NCBI GenBank assembly: GCA_017353855.1
Contig: JAFMSA010000063.1
Location: 1-12,261, forward strand
Length of the DNA: 12,261 nucleotides
Source of the DNA: Alphaproteobacteria bacterium
GTDB taxonomy: Bacteria; Pseudomonadota; Alphaproteobacteria; ATCC43930; CGMCC-115725
Direction: 5' to 3'
Below the pieces are notes generated by a model. It was not told the origin of the DNA, ran no database searches, and saw nothing but the letters and a program-made list of their open reading frames with translations. Shown here in pieces: positions 1 to 5,908 of the stretch (position 1 is the first letter of the stretch; each line of letters begins with the position of its first letter). The position numbers and the translations under genes are program-made.

Positions 1-713
1 AAGATGGCGGCGACACCTGGCGCAAAACTGCCGATCCGGGGCTACCCGATCGCGTCATCATGGGATTTGCGTGCCGGGTCATGCGGCTGGATGTCGATCC
101 CAATTCCCCGGGCGACATCTACGCGACTTTGGAGGCCAACGGCACGATGCGCAGCCGCAATGGCGGCGAGACCTGGGAAGATTGTACCGCCGATCTGATC
201 CGCTTCTGCGAAGAACCCAAATATCGAAGCCGTATCGGCAGCCAGACCGAGATCGAGGGCATGCTCGACGGCCATGCGCTGGCGCTCAGCGCCGCCGCGC
301 CCGGCACCGTGTTCCTTGCCAACCGCATGGGTCTCTTTCGCAGCGACGATCGTGGCGAGCATTGGCAGGATATGGAGATCGGCCGGTTTTCGCCGCTGAC
401 CTACGGCCGCGACATCCGCGTCTCACCGCATGATCCCAAGATCATCTATGCCTGTCTCAGCCCGGCCGCACGCAGCACCGACGGCTCGATTTATCGCACC
501 GAGGATGTCGGCCGGACCTGGAAGCGCTTCGACCGTGGCGTCAAGGCAGAGGCGACAATGATGGGTGTGGCGGTGCATCCGCGCGACCCCGATCAGGTCT
601 ACGGCGTCTCCCGTTTCGGCCAGGTCTTCGGGACGCAGGACGGCGGCCGGACCTGGAGCGAGACACGGCTACCCGAGGGGGTGCGCGACGTCTACGCGGT
701 CGCCTGCGGGTGA
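1..713 (+). CDS. BNR/Asp-box repeat protein, 3' part (5' end outside window)
   Basis: The reading frame is open from base 3 to the TGA at 711-713, so the window holds only the C-terminal 236 or so residues. Five Asp-box motifs (S/N/D-x-G-x-T/H-W) can be read: DGGDTWRK at about base 3, NGGETWED at 159, DRGEHWQD at 348, DVGRTWKR at 504 and DGGRTWSE at 639. Each probably closes one blade of a beta-propeller, as in sialidase-like, VPS10-like and YCF48-like proteins. Asp-boxes are structural and do not prove glycosidase activity, and no catalytic arginine triad could be assigned. The protein may be a soluble or exported propeller of unknown substrate; any signal peptide would lie outside the window. 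The ATG at base 60 is internal, since the frame and the repeat pattern continue upstream of it. The fold is a confident call; the function is unknown. Confidence 0.85.
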   Translation, partial: DGGDTWRKTADPGLPDRVIMGFACRVMRLDVDPNSPGDIYATLEANGTMRSRNGGETWEDCTADLIRFCEEPKYRSRIGSQTEIEGMLDGHALALSAAAPGTVFLANRMGLFRSDDRGEHWQDMEIGRFSPLTYGRDIRVSPHDPKIIYACLSPAARSTDGSIYRTEDVGRTWKRFDRGVKAEATMMGVAVHPRDPDQVYGVSRFGQVFGTQDGGRTWSETRLPEGVRDVYAVACG

Positions 714-721
714 CCCACTGT

Positions 722-810
722 CCTCACCCCGACCCTTTCCCCCCGCAAGCCGGGCGAGGGCCAAGTGCGACTAATCTCTCCCAGCCCACGGGGAGAGGGC
801 TGGGGTGAGG
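722..810. repeat. Palindromic intergenic repeat with two long arms
   Basis: The left arm (722-742) and right arm (790-810) are inverted copies matching at 18 of 21 positions (CCTCACCCC…TCCCC against GGGGAGAGGG…GTGAGG). The 47-base centre holds smaller hairpins (CCCG/CGGG near 743-755; CTCTCCC/GGGGAGAG near 776-797). It lies 8 bases after the BNR gene's stop and ends 3 to 4 bases before the Shine-Dalgarno of the aldolase gene. Elements of this look are common REP-like intergenic repeats in GC-rich alphaproteobacteria. It could act as a terminator or mRNA-stabilising structure; there is no T-tract after the stem. Confidence 0.75.
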
Positions 811-826
811 GGCAAAGGAGGCGGGA

Positions 827-1609
827 ATGGCCAACTCAATGAGGCGGAAGCTCGCCGCCGGCGAGCTGGTGCTGTGCATGAATTTGCGCCTTGCGCGCAG
901 CGTCGACATAGCAATGGTCGCCAAGGCCGGCGGCTACGACGCGCTTTATGTCGATATGGAGCACAGCCCCTATTCGATCGAGACAGCCGCAACGATCTGT
1001 GCTGCAGCGCTTGGTGTCGGCATCACGCCGCTCGTGCGGGTGCCAAGCCATGACGCACACTGGTCGAGTCGCGTGCTCGATGGCGGCGCGCAGGGTGTCA
1101 TCGTACCGCATGTAAACAACCGCCGCGAGGCCGAGGCGGTCGTGCGCAACTGCCGCTTTCCCCCGCTCGGTCAGCGTTCGGTGATGGGGCTCGGGCCGGC
1201 GCTGGGCTATCGGGCGATGCCGCTCGGCGAAATCAACGAGCGGCTCAATGCGGACACTGCGCTCATCGTGATGCTGGAGACCGCCGAGGGCATCGACAAT
1301 GCCGACGCGATTGCGGCGCTGCCCGGGATCGACGTGCTGCTGATCGGCTCGGGCGACCTGACGACCGACTATGGCATTCCCGGCCAGGTCGACCACCCGC
1401 GTTTGCGCGAGGCGTATCAACGCGTTGCCGCAGCTTGCCGCGAGCACGGCAAGGTGCTGGGGGTCGGCGGCATCCGGCACAATGTCGCGCTGCAGGGCGA
1501 GCTCATCCGGCTCGGCGCCCGTTTCGTGATCGCCGGGACCGACGTCAATTATGTGCTGGCCGGCGCACGCCTGGACACCACTGCATTGCGCGCGATCCCG
1601 CTCGGGTGA
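827..1609 (+). CDS. HpcH/HpaI-family class II aldolase (2-oxo acid aldolase)
   Basis: A 260-residue protein, about the usual length for the HpcH/HpaI family of divalent-metal (beta/alpha)8-barrel aldolases, which cleave or form 2-keto-3-deoxy or 4-hydroxy-2-oxo acids, releasing pyruvate (or glyoxylate-like donors) and an aldehyde. Visible family landmarks are YVDMEHSPYS with the catalytic histidine at His46, the Arg at 71 in LVRVPSHD, the metal-ligand glutamate at Glu151 in MLETAEG, and the second ligand Asp177 in LLIGSGDLTTDYGIPG. The Gln of HpaI two residues before the metal Glu is Met149 here, so substrate preference may differ from true HpaI. The start is supported by AAGGAGG at 815-821, 5 bases upstream of the ATG. 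Its stop overlaps the GTG start of alkB. The exact substrate (4-hydroxy-2-oxoheptanedioate, 2-keto-3-deoxyrhamnonate or other) cannot be read from the sequence. Confidence 0.9.
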   Translation: MANSMRRKLAAGELVLCMNLRLARSVDIAMVAKAGGYDALYVDMEHSPYSIETAATICAAALGVGITPLVRVPSHDAHWSSRVLDGGAQGVIVPHVNNRREAEAVVRNCRFPPLGQRSVMGLGPALGYRAMPLGEINERLNADTALIVMLETAEGIDNADAIAALPGIDVLLIGSGDLTTDYGIPGQVDHPRLREAYQRVAAACREHGKVLGVGGIRHNVALQGELIRLGARFVIAGTDVNYVLAGARLDTTALRAIPLG

Positions 1610-2265
1610 GCTTCGGATTGGGCGACCTGCTGAGTTGTCTCGAACCGGCCCAAGCGATCGAGCCGATCGCTGCCGGCGCGGTGTTGCTGCGCGGCTTCGC
1701 GCGGGAGCGCGCACGGTGTCTGGTCGCAGCAATAGACGAGATCGCCCGGAGCGCGCCGTTCCGCAATATGGTCACGCCGGGCGGCTTTCGCATGTCGGTC
1801 GCGATGACCAATTGCGGCCGAGCGGGTTGGGTCACCGATCGGACGGGCTATCGATACGAACCTGCCGACCCCATGACCGGCCGGCCATGGCCGCCCATGC
1901 CGCGACCGTTCCGGCGGCTTGCCTTAGAGGCGGCAGCTGCCGCCGGCTATACGGGTTTCGGGCCCGATGCCTGCCTGATGAACTTATACGAACCCGGGAC
2001 GCGCCTTTCGCTGCACCGCGACGAGAACGAACGCGATCTGACCGCGCCGATCGTATCGGTTTCGCTCGGGCTGCCGGCGGTATTCCTGTTCGGCAGCCAC
2101 AATCGCGGTGGCCGGCCGCGACGGATTGGGCTTGAAAGCGGCGATGTTGTCGTGTGGGGCGGTCCGCTCCGCCTCGTCTATCACGGGGTCGCACCGCTCG
2201 CCGAGGGCGAGCATCCGCTAACCGGCCGCCGTCGCATCAATCTGACCTTCCGCAAGGCGCTTTGA
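1606..2265 (+). CDS. alkB: AlkB, Fe(II)/2-oxoglutarate-dependent DNA repair dioxygenase
   Basis: A 219-residue protein that closely follows E. coli AlkB. AlkB oxidatively removes methyl groups from 1-methyladenine and 3-methylcytosine in DNA and RNA, releasing formaldehyde. Recognisable stretches are FRNMVTPGGFRMSVAMTNCG (51-71), APIVSVSLGLPAVFLFG and SGDVVVWGGPLRLVYHG. The iron ligands are His137, Asp139 and His193; the 2-oxoglutarate-binding arginines are Arg210 and Arg216 in RINLTFRKA. All five sit exactly six positions after their E. coli counterparts (131, 133, 187, 204, 210). I chose the GTG at 1606 because it gives the family's usual length and overlaps the aldolase stop (GTGA at 1606-1609), which suggests translational coupling; frames opening further upstream would run deep inside the aldolase gene. 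The link with an aldolase rather than with ada is unusual. Identification is firm; the start is probable. Confidence 0.95.
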   Translation: MSFGLGDLLSCLEPAQAIEPIAAGAVLLRGFARERARCLVAAIDEIARSAPFRNMVTPGGFRMSVAMTNCGRAGWVTDRTGYRYEPADPMTGRPWPPMPRPFRRLALEAAAAAGYTGFGPDACLMNLYEPGTRLSLHRDENERDLTAPIVSVSLGLPAVFLFGSHNRGGRPRRIGLESGDVVVWGGPLRLVYHGVAPLAEGEHPLTGRRRINLTFRKAL

Positions 2266-2268
2266 GAC

Positions 2269-2490
2269 ATGCGGCGCCTGTTGGCCTTGAGCTGCGCGAT
2301 AATGCTGGCCTCGTCCGCGGCGAGCGCGCAGGAGGCGCGCACATTGAAAGAGCGTCTTTCCGACAAGGCGTCTGATGCGCAGCGCGTCGACAATTGCCAT
2401 GTGCCTCCGGCACGCCGCGGCGCCCAGCCGCGCCCCGATTGTGCACAGCAACCCCGGCCGGCTGTGTCCGATGCGAAGACTGCGCGTTAA
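2269..2490 (+). CDS. Small exported protein with two cysteines, function unknown
   Basis: A 73-residue product starting 3 bases after the alkB stop. Residues 1-20 form a clear Sec signal peptide: MRR, a hydrophobic core (LLALSCAIMLASSAA), and an ASA-QE signal peptidase I site between Ala20 and Gln21. The predicted mature part is about 53 residues, hydrophilic and Pro/Arg-rich, with two cysteines (Cys43 in VDNCHVPP and Cys58 in RPDCAQ) that could form a disulfide in the periplasm. There is no lipobox at the cleavage site. I do not recognise a named family, though the LKERLSDKASDAQRVDNC stretch has the look of a conserved small alphaproteobacterial periplasmic protein. The tight spacing makes co-transcription with alkB likely. 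A good signal peptide plus its position make it a probable real gene. Confidence 0.65.
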   Translation: MRRLLALSCAIMLASSAASAQEARTLKERLSDKASDAQRVDNCHVPPARRGAQPRPDCAQQPRPAVSDAKTAR

Positions 2491-2535
2491 TCGTCATCTG
2501 ACCCTCCGCGCTCGCGGGAAAGCCTAGGAGAGTGG

Positions 2536-2650
2536 TTACGGCTCCTTGTTATTGACATAGGCGCCATGGCGGAGCGCTGCGGCAGACATAGAGCTGGTTG
2601 TGCGCCGGCCCACGGAAAACGAGATTGGGGGTCTCCCGGACGTTGTTGCG
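2536..2650 (-). pseudogene. Possible remnant of an SMP-30/gluconolactonase C-terminus
   Basis: On the minus strand, translation of about 2650 to 2575 reads NVRETPNLVFRGPAHNQLYV, which resembles the …TNLxFGGPxxxxLYV… strand near the C-terminus of SMP-30/gluconolactonase/LRE propellers. After a shift of frame near 2565, the DNA reads GAYVNNKEP followed by a stop (2536-2538), which is how such proteins often end (…LYxVxVNxxG). No intact frame joins the two pieces, and nothing recognisable continues upstream of about 2650. It may be a decayed gene end. The match is short and judged by eye, so this is only a suggestion. The rest of the 2491-2779 interval shows nothing I can assign. Confidence 0.3.
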
Positions 2651-2754
2651 GATTTCGCTGGGCCGAAAAGGCCGGCGCGTGGCGACTCGCCCCACAGCCC
2701 CAGCGCCGATACTGGTTTTGAAGCGCTTTTCGAGGACTTCGGCAGGACCTCCCT

Positions 2755-2775
2755 CCCTTGAAGGCCCTTGAAGGG
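2755..2775 (-). terminator. Tandem CCCTTGAAGG repeat, possible terminator
   Basis: Two head-to-tail copies of CCCTTGAAGG (2755-2764 and 2765-2774) lie 4 bases beyond the stop codon of the minus-strand hydrolase gene. Read on the minus strand they can fold as an outer CCCTT/AAGGG stem. The position suits a transcription terminator, but the stem is short and no run of T follows, so the call is weak. Confidence 0.3.
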
Positions 2776-2779
2776 TGGT

Positions 2780-3553
2780 TCAGCTCTGCGGCGTTTCGGG
2801 CTTCTCGAACAAGGCCAGGCTTTCCATTGCCAGACCGTAGCCCAACAGGTCGTGCATTTGACGCCGCAGATATTCGGTAAACAGCAGCCGCGTGTAGCGC
2901 AGCAGCAGGGTCGGTTTGCGCGTCAGGTCTTCGGCGAGCTCCCACGCGCGCGCAAGCAGCTTGTCGGGCGGCAATACCTCGGCGACGAGGCCAAGCCGCA
3001 ATGCCTCGGCGGCGTCCAATGTCTGGCCGGTCATCAGAAAATACCGGCCGCGATTCATTCCCAGCAGGAGCGGATAGACGATGTGCATGCCGTCCCCTGG
3101 GACAACGTCGGAGTTAAAATGGGCCGAATCCTGGAACTGCACGGTGTCCGCGGCGAGCACGATGTCGCACAGCAGCGGGATCTCCGAATGGCGCCATGCC
3201 GGGCCGTTGATCACGCTGATCACCGGCACCTCGATGTTCAAGAGGTTCATCAGCAGGTGACGGCCTTCCCAATGAATGCGGTCGACCCGCTCGATCGACG
3301 GGCGCGACGGGAAGGAGGACGTCCCGGGATTCGCGCGCGGGCCGGAGAATTCGGCACCCGTCCCGGTCAGGATCACGACCCTGTTTTCGCGGTCGGCGCC
3401 GATATCGCGAAAGGCCTCGGGCAACTCTCCATGGGGCAGAAATCCCCAACGCAGCGACTGGCCTTCGGTGTGCAGCGTCACCTGCAGGATGCCATCGCGT
3501 CTTTCCATTCGTGCCGTCTGATACTTCCGAGCATATTCCTCGAACAAACTCAT
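2780..3553 (-). CDS. Crotonase-fold C-C hydrolase, 6-oxocamphor hydrolase-like (beta-diketone hydrolase)
   Basis: A 257-residue crotonase-superfamily protein, likely to be annotated automatically as enoyl-CoA hydratase/isomerase. The ECH signature is absent: in place of the Gly-rich NGYALGGGCEL loop it has NGPAWRHSEIPLLCDIV, and the catalytic glutamate pair is not in the ECH context. It matches what I recall of Rhodococcus 6-oxocamphor hydrolase (CamK/OCH), a retro-Claisenase that cleaves non-activated cyclic beta-diketones by hydrolysis: FEEYARKY, VVILTGTG, FQDSAHFNSDVVPGDGMHIV, GSNRGRYFLLTGQ-like LGMNRGRYFLMTGQ, and RAWELAEDL. The catalytic residues fall on the same numbers as in OCH: His122, His145, Asp154 and Glu244. 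The start at 3553 (MSLFEEYARKY) is preceded by GGAGGAG 7 bases upstream; the frame extends to 3607 but the extra 18 residues look unlike the family. It is transcribed divergently from the extradiol dioxygenase. The real substrate is unknown. Confidence 0.88.
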   Translation of the reverse strand: MSLFEEYARKYQTARMERRDGILQVTLHTEGQSLRWGFLPHGELPEAFRDIGADRENRVVILTGTGAEFSGPRANPGTSSFPSRPSIERVDRIHWEGRHLLMNLLNIEVPVISVINGPAWRHSEIPLLCDIVLAADTVQFQDSAHFNSDVVPGDGMHIVYPLLLGMNRGRYFLMTGQTLDAAEALRLGLVAEVLPPDKLLARAWELAEDLTRKPTLLLRYTRLLFTEYLRRQMHDLLGYGLAMESLALFEKPETPQS

Positions 3554-3687
3554 CGTTAATCTCCTCCCCGCGGGCGGGCTCTTCTCCACCGGACGGGGAG
3601 AGGCCACATCACGGCTGTCGGGGTTTTCCCGATTAGCGGAAGTGTTCTAACATATCGCATGATACATACCGTCCGGGGAGGTTTCTC
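3554..3687. promoter_or_regulatory. Divergent control region between hydrolase and dioxygenase genes
   Basis: This 134-base region must hold the promoters of both divergent genes. It contains an inverted repeat TCGGG-GTTTT-CCCGA at 3618-3632 and a short dyad TATC-GCAT-GATA at 3653-3664 within an AT-richer patch. Either could be an operator for a shared regulator. No convincing -35/-10 pair was found. The Shine-Dalgarno of the dioxygenase gene (GGGGAGG, about 3675-3681) lies at its right edge. Confidence 0.4.
3561..3603. repeat. Inverted repeat that covers the hydrolase Shine-Dalgarno
   Basis: CTCCTCCCCG at 3561-3570 and CGGGGAGAGG at 3594-3603 are inverted copies matching at 8 of 10 positions, separated by 23 bases. 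It is a shorter relative of the GGGGAGAGG-type repeat at 722-810. Its left arm is, on the minus strand, the GGAGGAG ribosome-binding site of the hydrolase gene, so folding of that mRNA leader could mask the site. Confidence 0.5.
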
Positions 3688-4632
3688 ATGTCTGTGATCA
3701 AAGCCCTCGATCTCGCTTACGGGCGCCTGCGCTCGCCTGATCTCGACAAGCAAGAGGAGTTCCTGACAGATTTCGGCATGATTCGTGCCGAGAGGACCAA
3801 GACGGCGCTCTACATGCGCGGCACCGATGCACCGCACCACATCCATGTTACCGAGCTCGGGGAGCCGCGCTATCTCGGCATTGCCGTACACGCCGAGAGC
3901 ATGGAGGACATCGAGAGGATATCACGGGTCGAGGGCGCCTCGCCGATCGAGGAGATCGATGAGCCCGGCGGCGGCAAGCGGGTCCGCCTGACCGACCCCG
4001 ACGGCTATCAGGTCGAGGTCGTTCACGGCATGGAAATGCTGGATCCGATCCCGATCAAGCGGCCTGCCGTCAATTCGGGCGACGACAAGTACCGCCGCAG
4101 GGGCGAGTTGTTCCGAATCGCACGCGGCCCCTCGCACATCAAACGTTTCGGTCATTTCGTGGTCATGACGAAGAATTTTGACAAGACACTCGGCTGGTAC
4201 CGCGAGATGCTCGGCTTTCGCTGCTCGGACGAGTTCTATGCCGGTGAGAAGACCAATATCGTGGGCTCGTTCAATCGCCTCGACCGCGGCGAGCAGTATG
4301 TCGACCATCACGCTTTTTTCTGCATTCGCGGCGACAAGAACGGTCTCAACCACCTCAGCTTTGAGGCTGCCGACATCGACGACGTCATGGTCGGCAACGA
4401 GCATCTGCAGAAAAAGGGCTATCAGCACATGTGGGGCATCGGCCGTCATCTGATCGGCAGCCAGCTGTTCGACTACTGGGCCGATCCGTGGGGTCGCGTG
4501 CATGAGCACTGGGCCGATACAGACGTGCTGAACGCCCGCACGCCTCCCAATCTGCTGGAGCGTGGCGAAGGAACCGGCGGGCCCTGGGGTCAGCCGATCC
4601 CGCAAATCTTCATGGGCCATGCTTCGCCTTAG
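3688..4632 (+). CDS. Extradiol ring-cleavage dioxygenase, VOC family (BphC/type I-like)
   Basis: A 314-residue protein with two vicinal-oxygen-chelate modules (about 5-115 and 150-280), the architecture and usual length of type I extradiol dioxygenases such as 2,3-dihydroxybiphenyl 1,2-dioxygenase. These enzymes use Fe(II) and O2 to cleave a catechol-like ring next to the hydroxyl pair. The metal site in the C-terminal module is complete: His156 (FGHFVV), His222 (GLNHLSFEA) and Glu273 (RVHEHWADTD). Candidate second-sphere residues are His207/His208 (VDHHAFF), His254 (GIGRHLIGSQ) and Tyr263 (FDYWADPWG). The N-terminal module lacks the metal ligands, as usual. A strong GGGGAGG site sits about 6 bases upstream of the ATG. 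Divergence from the oxocamphor-hydrolase-like gene suggests a shared catabolic pathway. Ring cleavage is a good inference; the substrate cannot be read from the sequence. Confidence 0.9.
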   Translation: MSVIKALDLAYGRLRSPDLDKQEEFLTDFGMIRAERTKTALYMRGTDAPHHIHVTELGEPRYLGIAVHAESMEDIERISRVEGASPIEEIDEPGGGKRVRLTDPDGYQVEVVHGMEMLDPIPIKRPAVNSGDDKYRRRGELFRIARGPSHIKRFGHFVVMTKNFDKTLGWYREMLGFRCSDEFYAGEKTNIVGSFNRLDRGEQYVDHHAFFCIRGDKNGLNHLSFEAADIDDVMVGNEHLQKKGYQHMWGIGRHLIGSQLFDYWADPWGRVHEHWADTDVLNARTPPNLLERGEGTGGPWGQPIPQIFMGHASP

Positions 4633-4658
4633 CTCACCGCAAAACGCGTCGCCGCGTG

Positions 4659-4686
4659 CCCCTCTCCACCGCATATGGGAGAGGGG
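4659..4686. terminator. Perfect 9-bp hairpin after the dioxygenase gene
   Basis: CCCCTCTCC (4659-4667) and GGAGAGGGG (4678-4686) are perfect inverted copies around a 10-base loop, 26 bases after the dioxygenase stop. It is the same CCCCTCTCC/GGAGAGGGG type as the other intergenic repeats in the window and probably forms a stable stem in the transcript. There is no T-run, so it may be a REP-like element serving as terminator or RNA stabiliser. A second pair, GGCTCCCT (4776-4783) and AGGGAGCC (4841-4848), lies further right. The rest of 4633-4861 shows no gene. Confidence 0.55.
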
Positions 4687-4861
4687 ACGTCGCCGGCCGC
4701 GCTCGTCCGGTGCGCCCGAGGCGGGGCACGGCGGACAATCGCGCTGACCAACTCGCAAAAGGGGACGCGGAGAGGGGCTCCCTTCTGCCGCCCCTTCATA
4801 TCCGAACTCGTCGTGTGCCGCAAAGCCCGCCACCCTTGAGAGGGAGCCGCTAAGGCTATCC

Positions 4862-5908
4862 TTGAGATCGCAATATATGCACAGCTTACAGAGCATCTTG
4901 GCTGGCGGTCGCCGAAGAGTCGCTCGCCGGGCATTTCGCATCCCCTTCCTGATGTATGGAATGCTCTCGGTGTGCTTCGGTCTGGCAATGTATCTGTTCG
5001 GTGTCGTCCTGGTCGTGCCGCGATATCTGATGGGACTGAACGCCTACCTGTTGTCGTTCAACGAGTGGATCGTCTGGTACAGTGGAATACCCATTATCAC
5101 CGGGTTCGGGCTGGCGCTGGGTGATCTTCTGTTCCTGTTCGGGATCAAGCGGCGCCACAATCACGTAAGGGTGGATGATATCGACAATCGCGAGCTCACC
5201 GTCGCACTCACGGCCTACAACGACGAGGAGAGCATCGGTTCCGCTGTCTCGGACTTCCTGTCGCATCCGCTGGTGCGCCGGGTAATCGTGGTCAGCAACA
5301 ATAGCGTCGATGCGACGTTTGAACGCGCGGCGGCCGCCGGCGCCATTGCGGTAAACGAGCCGAATCAAGGCTACGGGCACTGCGTGCTCCGCTGCCTGTC
5401 GGAGGCGGTCGATTACGAAGACACCGACCTCATTGTCCTGTGCGAAGGGGATCGTACTTTTCGCGCGTTCGATATTGATAAGCTCGCGGCGTTCGCCCCG
5501 CATGCGGACATCGTCAATGGCACGCGAACGGTCGAACGTCTGCGTGAATATTCGACACAGCTCAGCACATTTATGTATTACGGCAATTTATTCGTCGGGA
5601 AGCTGCTCGAAGCTAAGCATTTAGGGCGAAGCACGATTACCGATGTCGGGACGACCTACAAGCTCCTCCGCAAATCGAGTTTGGCACGACTGCTGCCACA
5701 ATTAAGCCCGGGCGTGAATCTGGAATTCAACGCTCATTTTCTGGACGCTGCACTCGACAATGGGCTTGCGGTCGTGGAATGTCCGATCACGTTCCATGAG
5801 AGGGTGGGAATCAGCAAAGGCGGCAATACGAGTGATTTGCGGGCTTTAAGGGTCGGTTGTCGCATGATGATCGGCATCATTTTCGGTTGGAGATGGCTTG
5901 CGCGGTAA
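4862..5908 (+). CDS. GT2 family glycosyltransferase with two N-terminal membrane helices
   Basis: A 348-residue membrane-anchored glycosyltransferase of the dolichyl-phosphate mannose synthase-like GT2 group, expected to transfer a sugar from a nucleotide donor on the cytoplasmic face. Two hydrophobic segments come first (about 30-58 and 72-95), then a GT-A domain from about 110: LTVALTAYNDEESI, VIVVSNNSVDAT (nucleotide-binding strand, with SNN in place of the usual DDG/DNG) and IVLCEGDRTF, where EGD stands for the DxD metal motif. ITDVGTTYKLLRK (about 260-272) resembles the acceptor-side motif of DPM1-like enzymes. Start: the TTG at 4862 has AAGG 6 bases upstream; the ATG at 4877 is an alternative with no better ribosome site. 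The stop overlaps the next gene (TAATG). Codon use is less GC-biased than in the flanks. The acceptor may be polyprenyl phosphate or a glycan. Confidence 0.85.
   Translation: MRSQYMHSLQSILAGGRRRVARRAFRIPFLMYGMLSVCFGLAMYLFGVVLVVPRYLMGLNAYLLSFNEWIVWYSGIPIITGFGLALGDLLFLFGIKRRHNHVRVDDIDNRELTVALTAYNDEESIGSAVSDFLSHPLVRRVIVVSNNSVDATFERAAAAGAIAVNEPNQGYGHCVLRCLSEAVDYEDTDLIVLCEGDRTFRAFDIDKLAAFAPHADIVNGTRTVERLREYSTQLSTFMYYGNLFVGKLLEAKHLGRSTITDVGTTYKLLRKSSLARLLPQLSPGVNLEFNAHFLDAALDNGLAVVECPITFHERVGISKGGNTSDLRALRVGCRMMIGIIFGWRWLAR

Noticed and set aside
836..1732. Long minus-strand open frame (298 codons) opposite the aldolase gene
   Set aside because: It is an antisense shadow of the aldolase gene, a common effect of high GC; the translation has no recognisable domain and a His/Arg-heavy composition.
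2768..3559. Plus-strand open frame (263 codons) across the hydrolase gene
   Set aside because: Antisense to a gene with a full active site and a good ribosome site; the translation is Gln/Arg/His-rich without known motifs.
3922..4941. Long minus-strand open frame (339 codons) opposite the dioxygenase gene
   Set aside because: It mirrors the codons of the well-supported dioxygenase and its translation shows no family motif.
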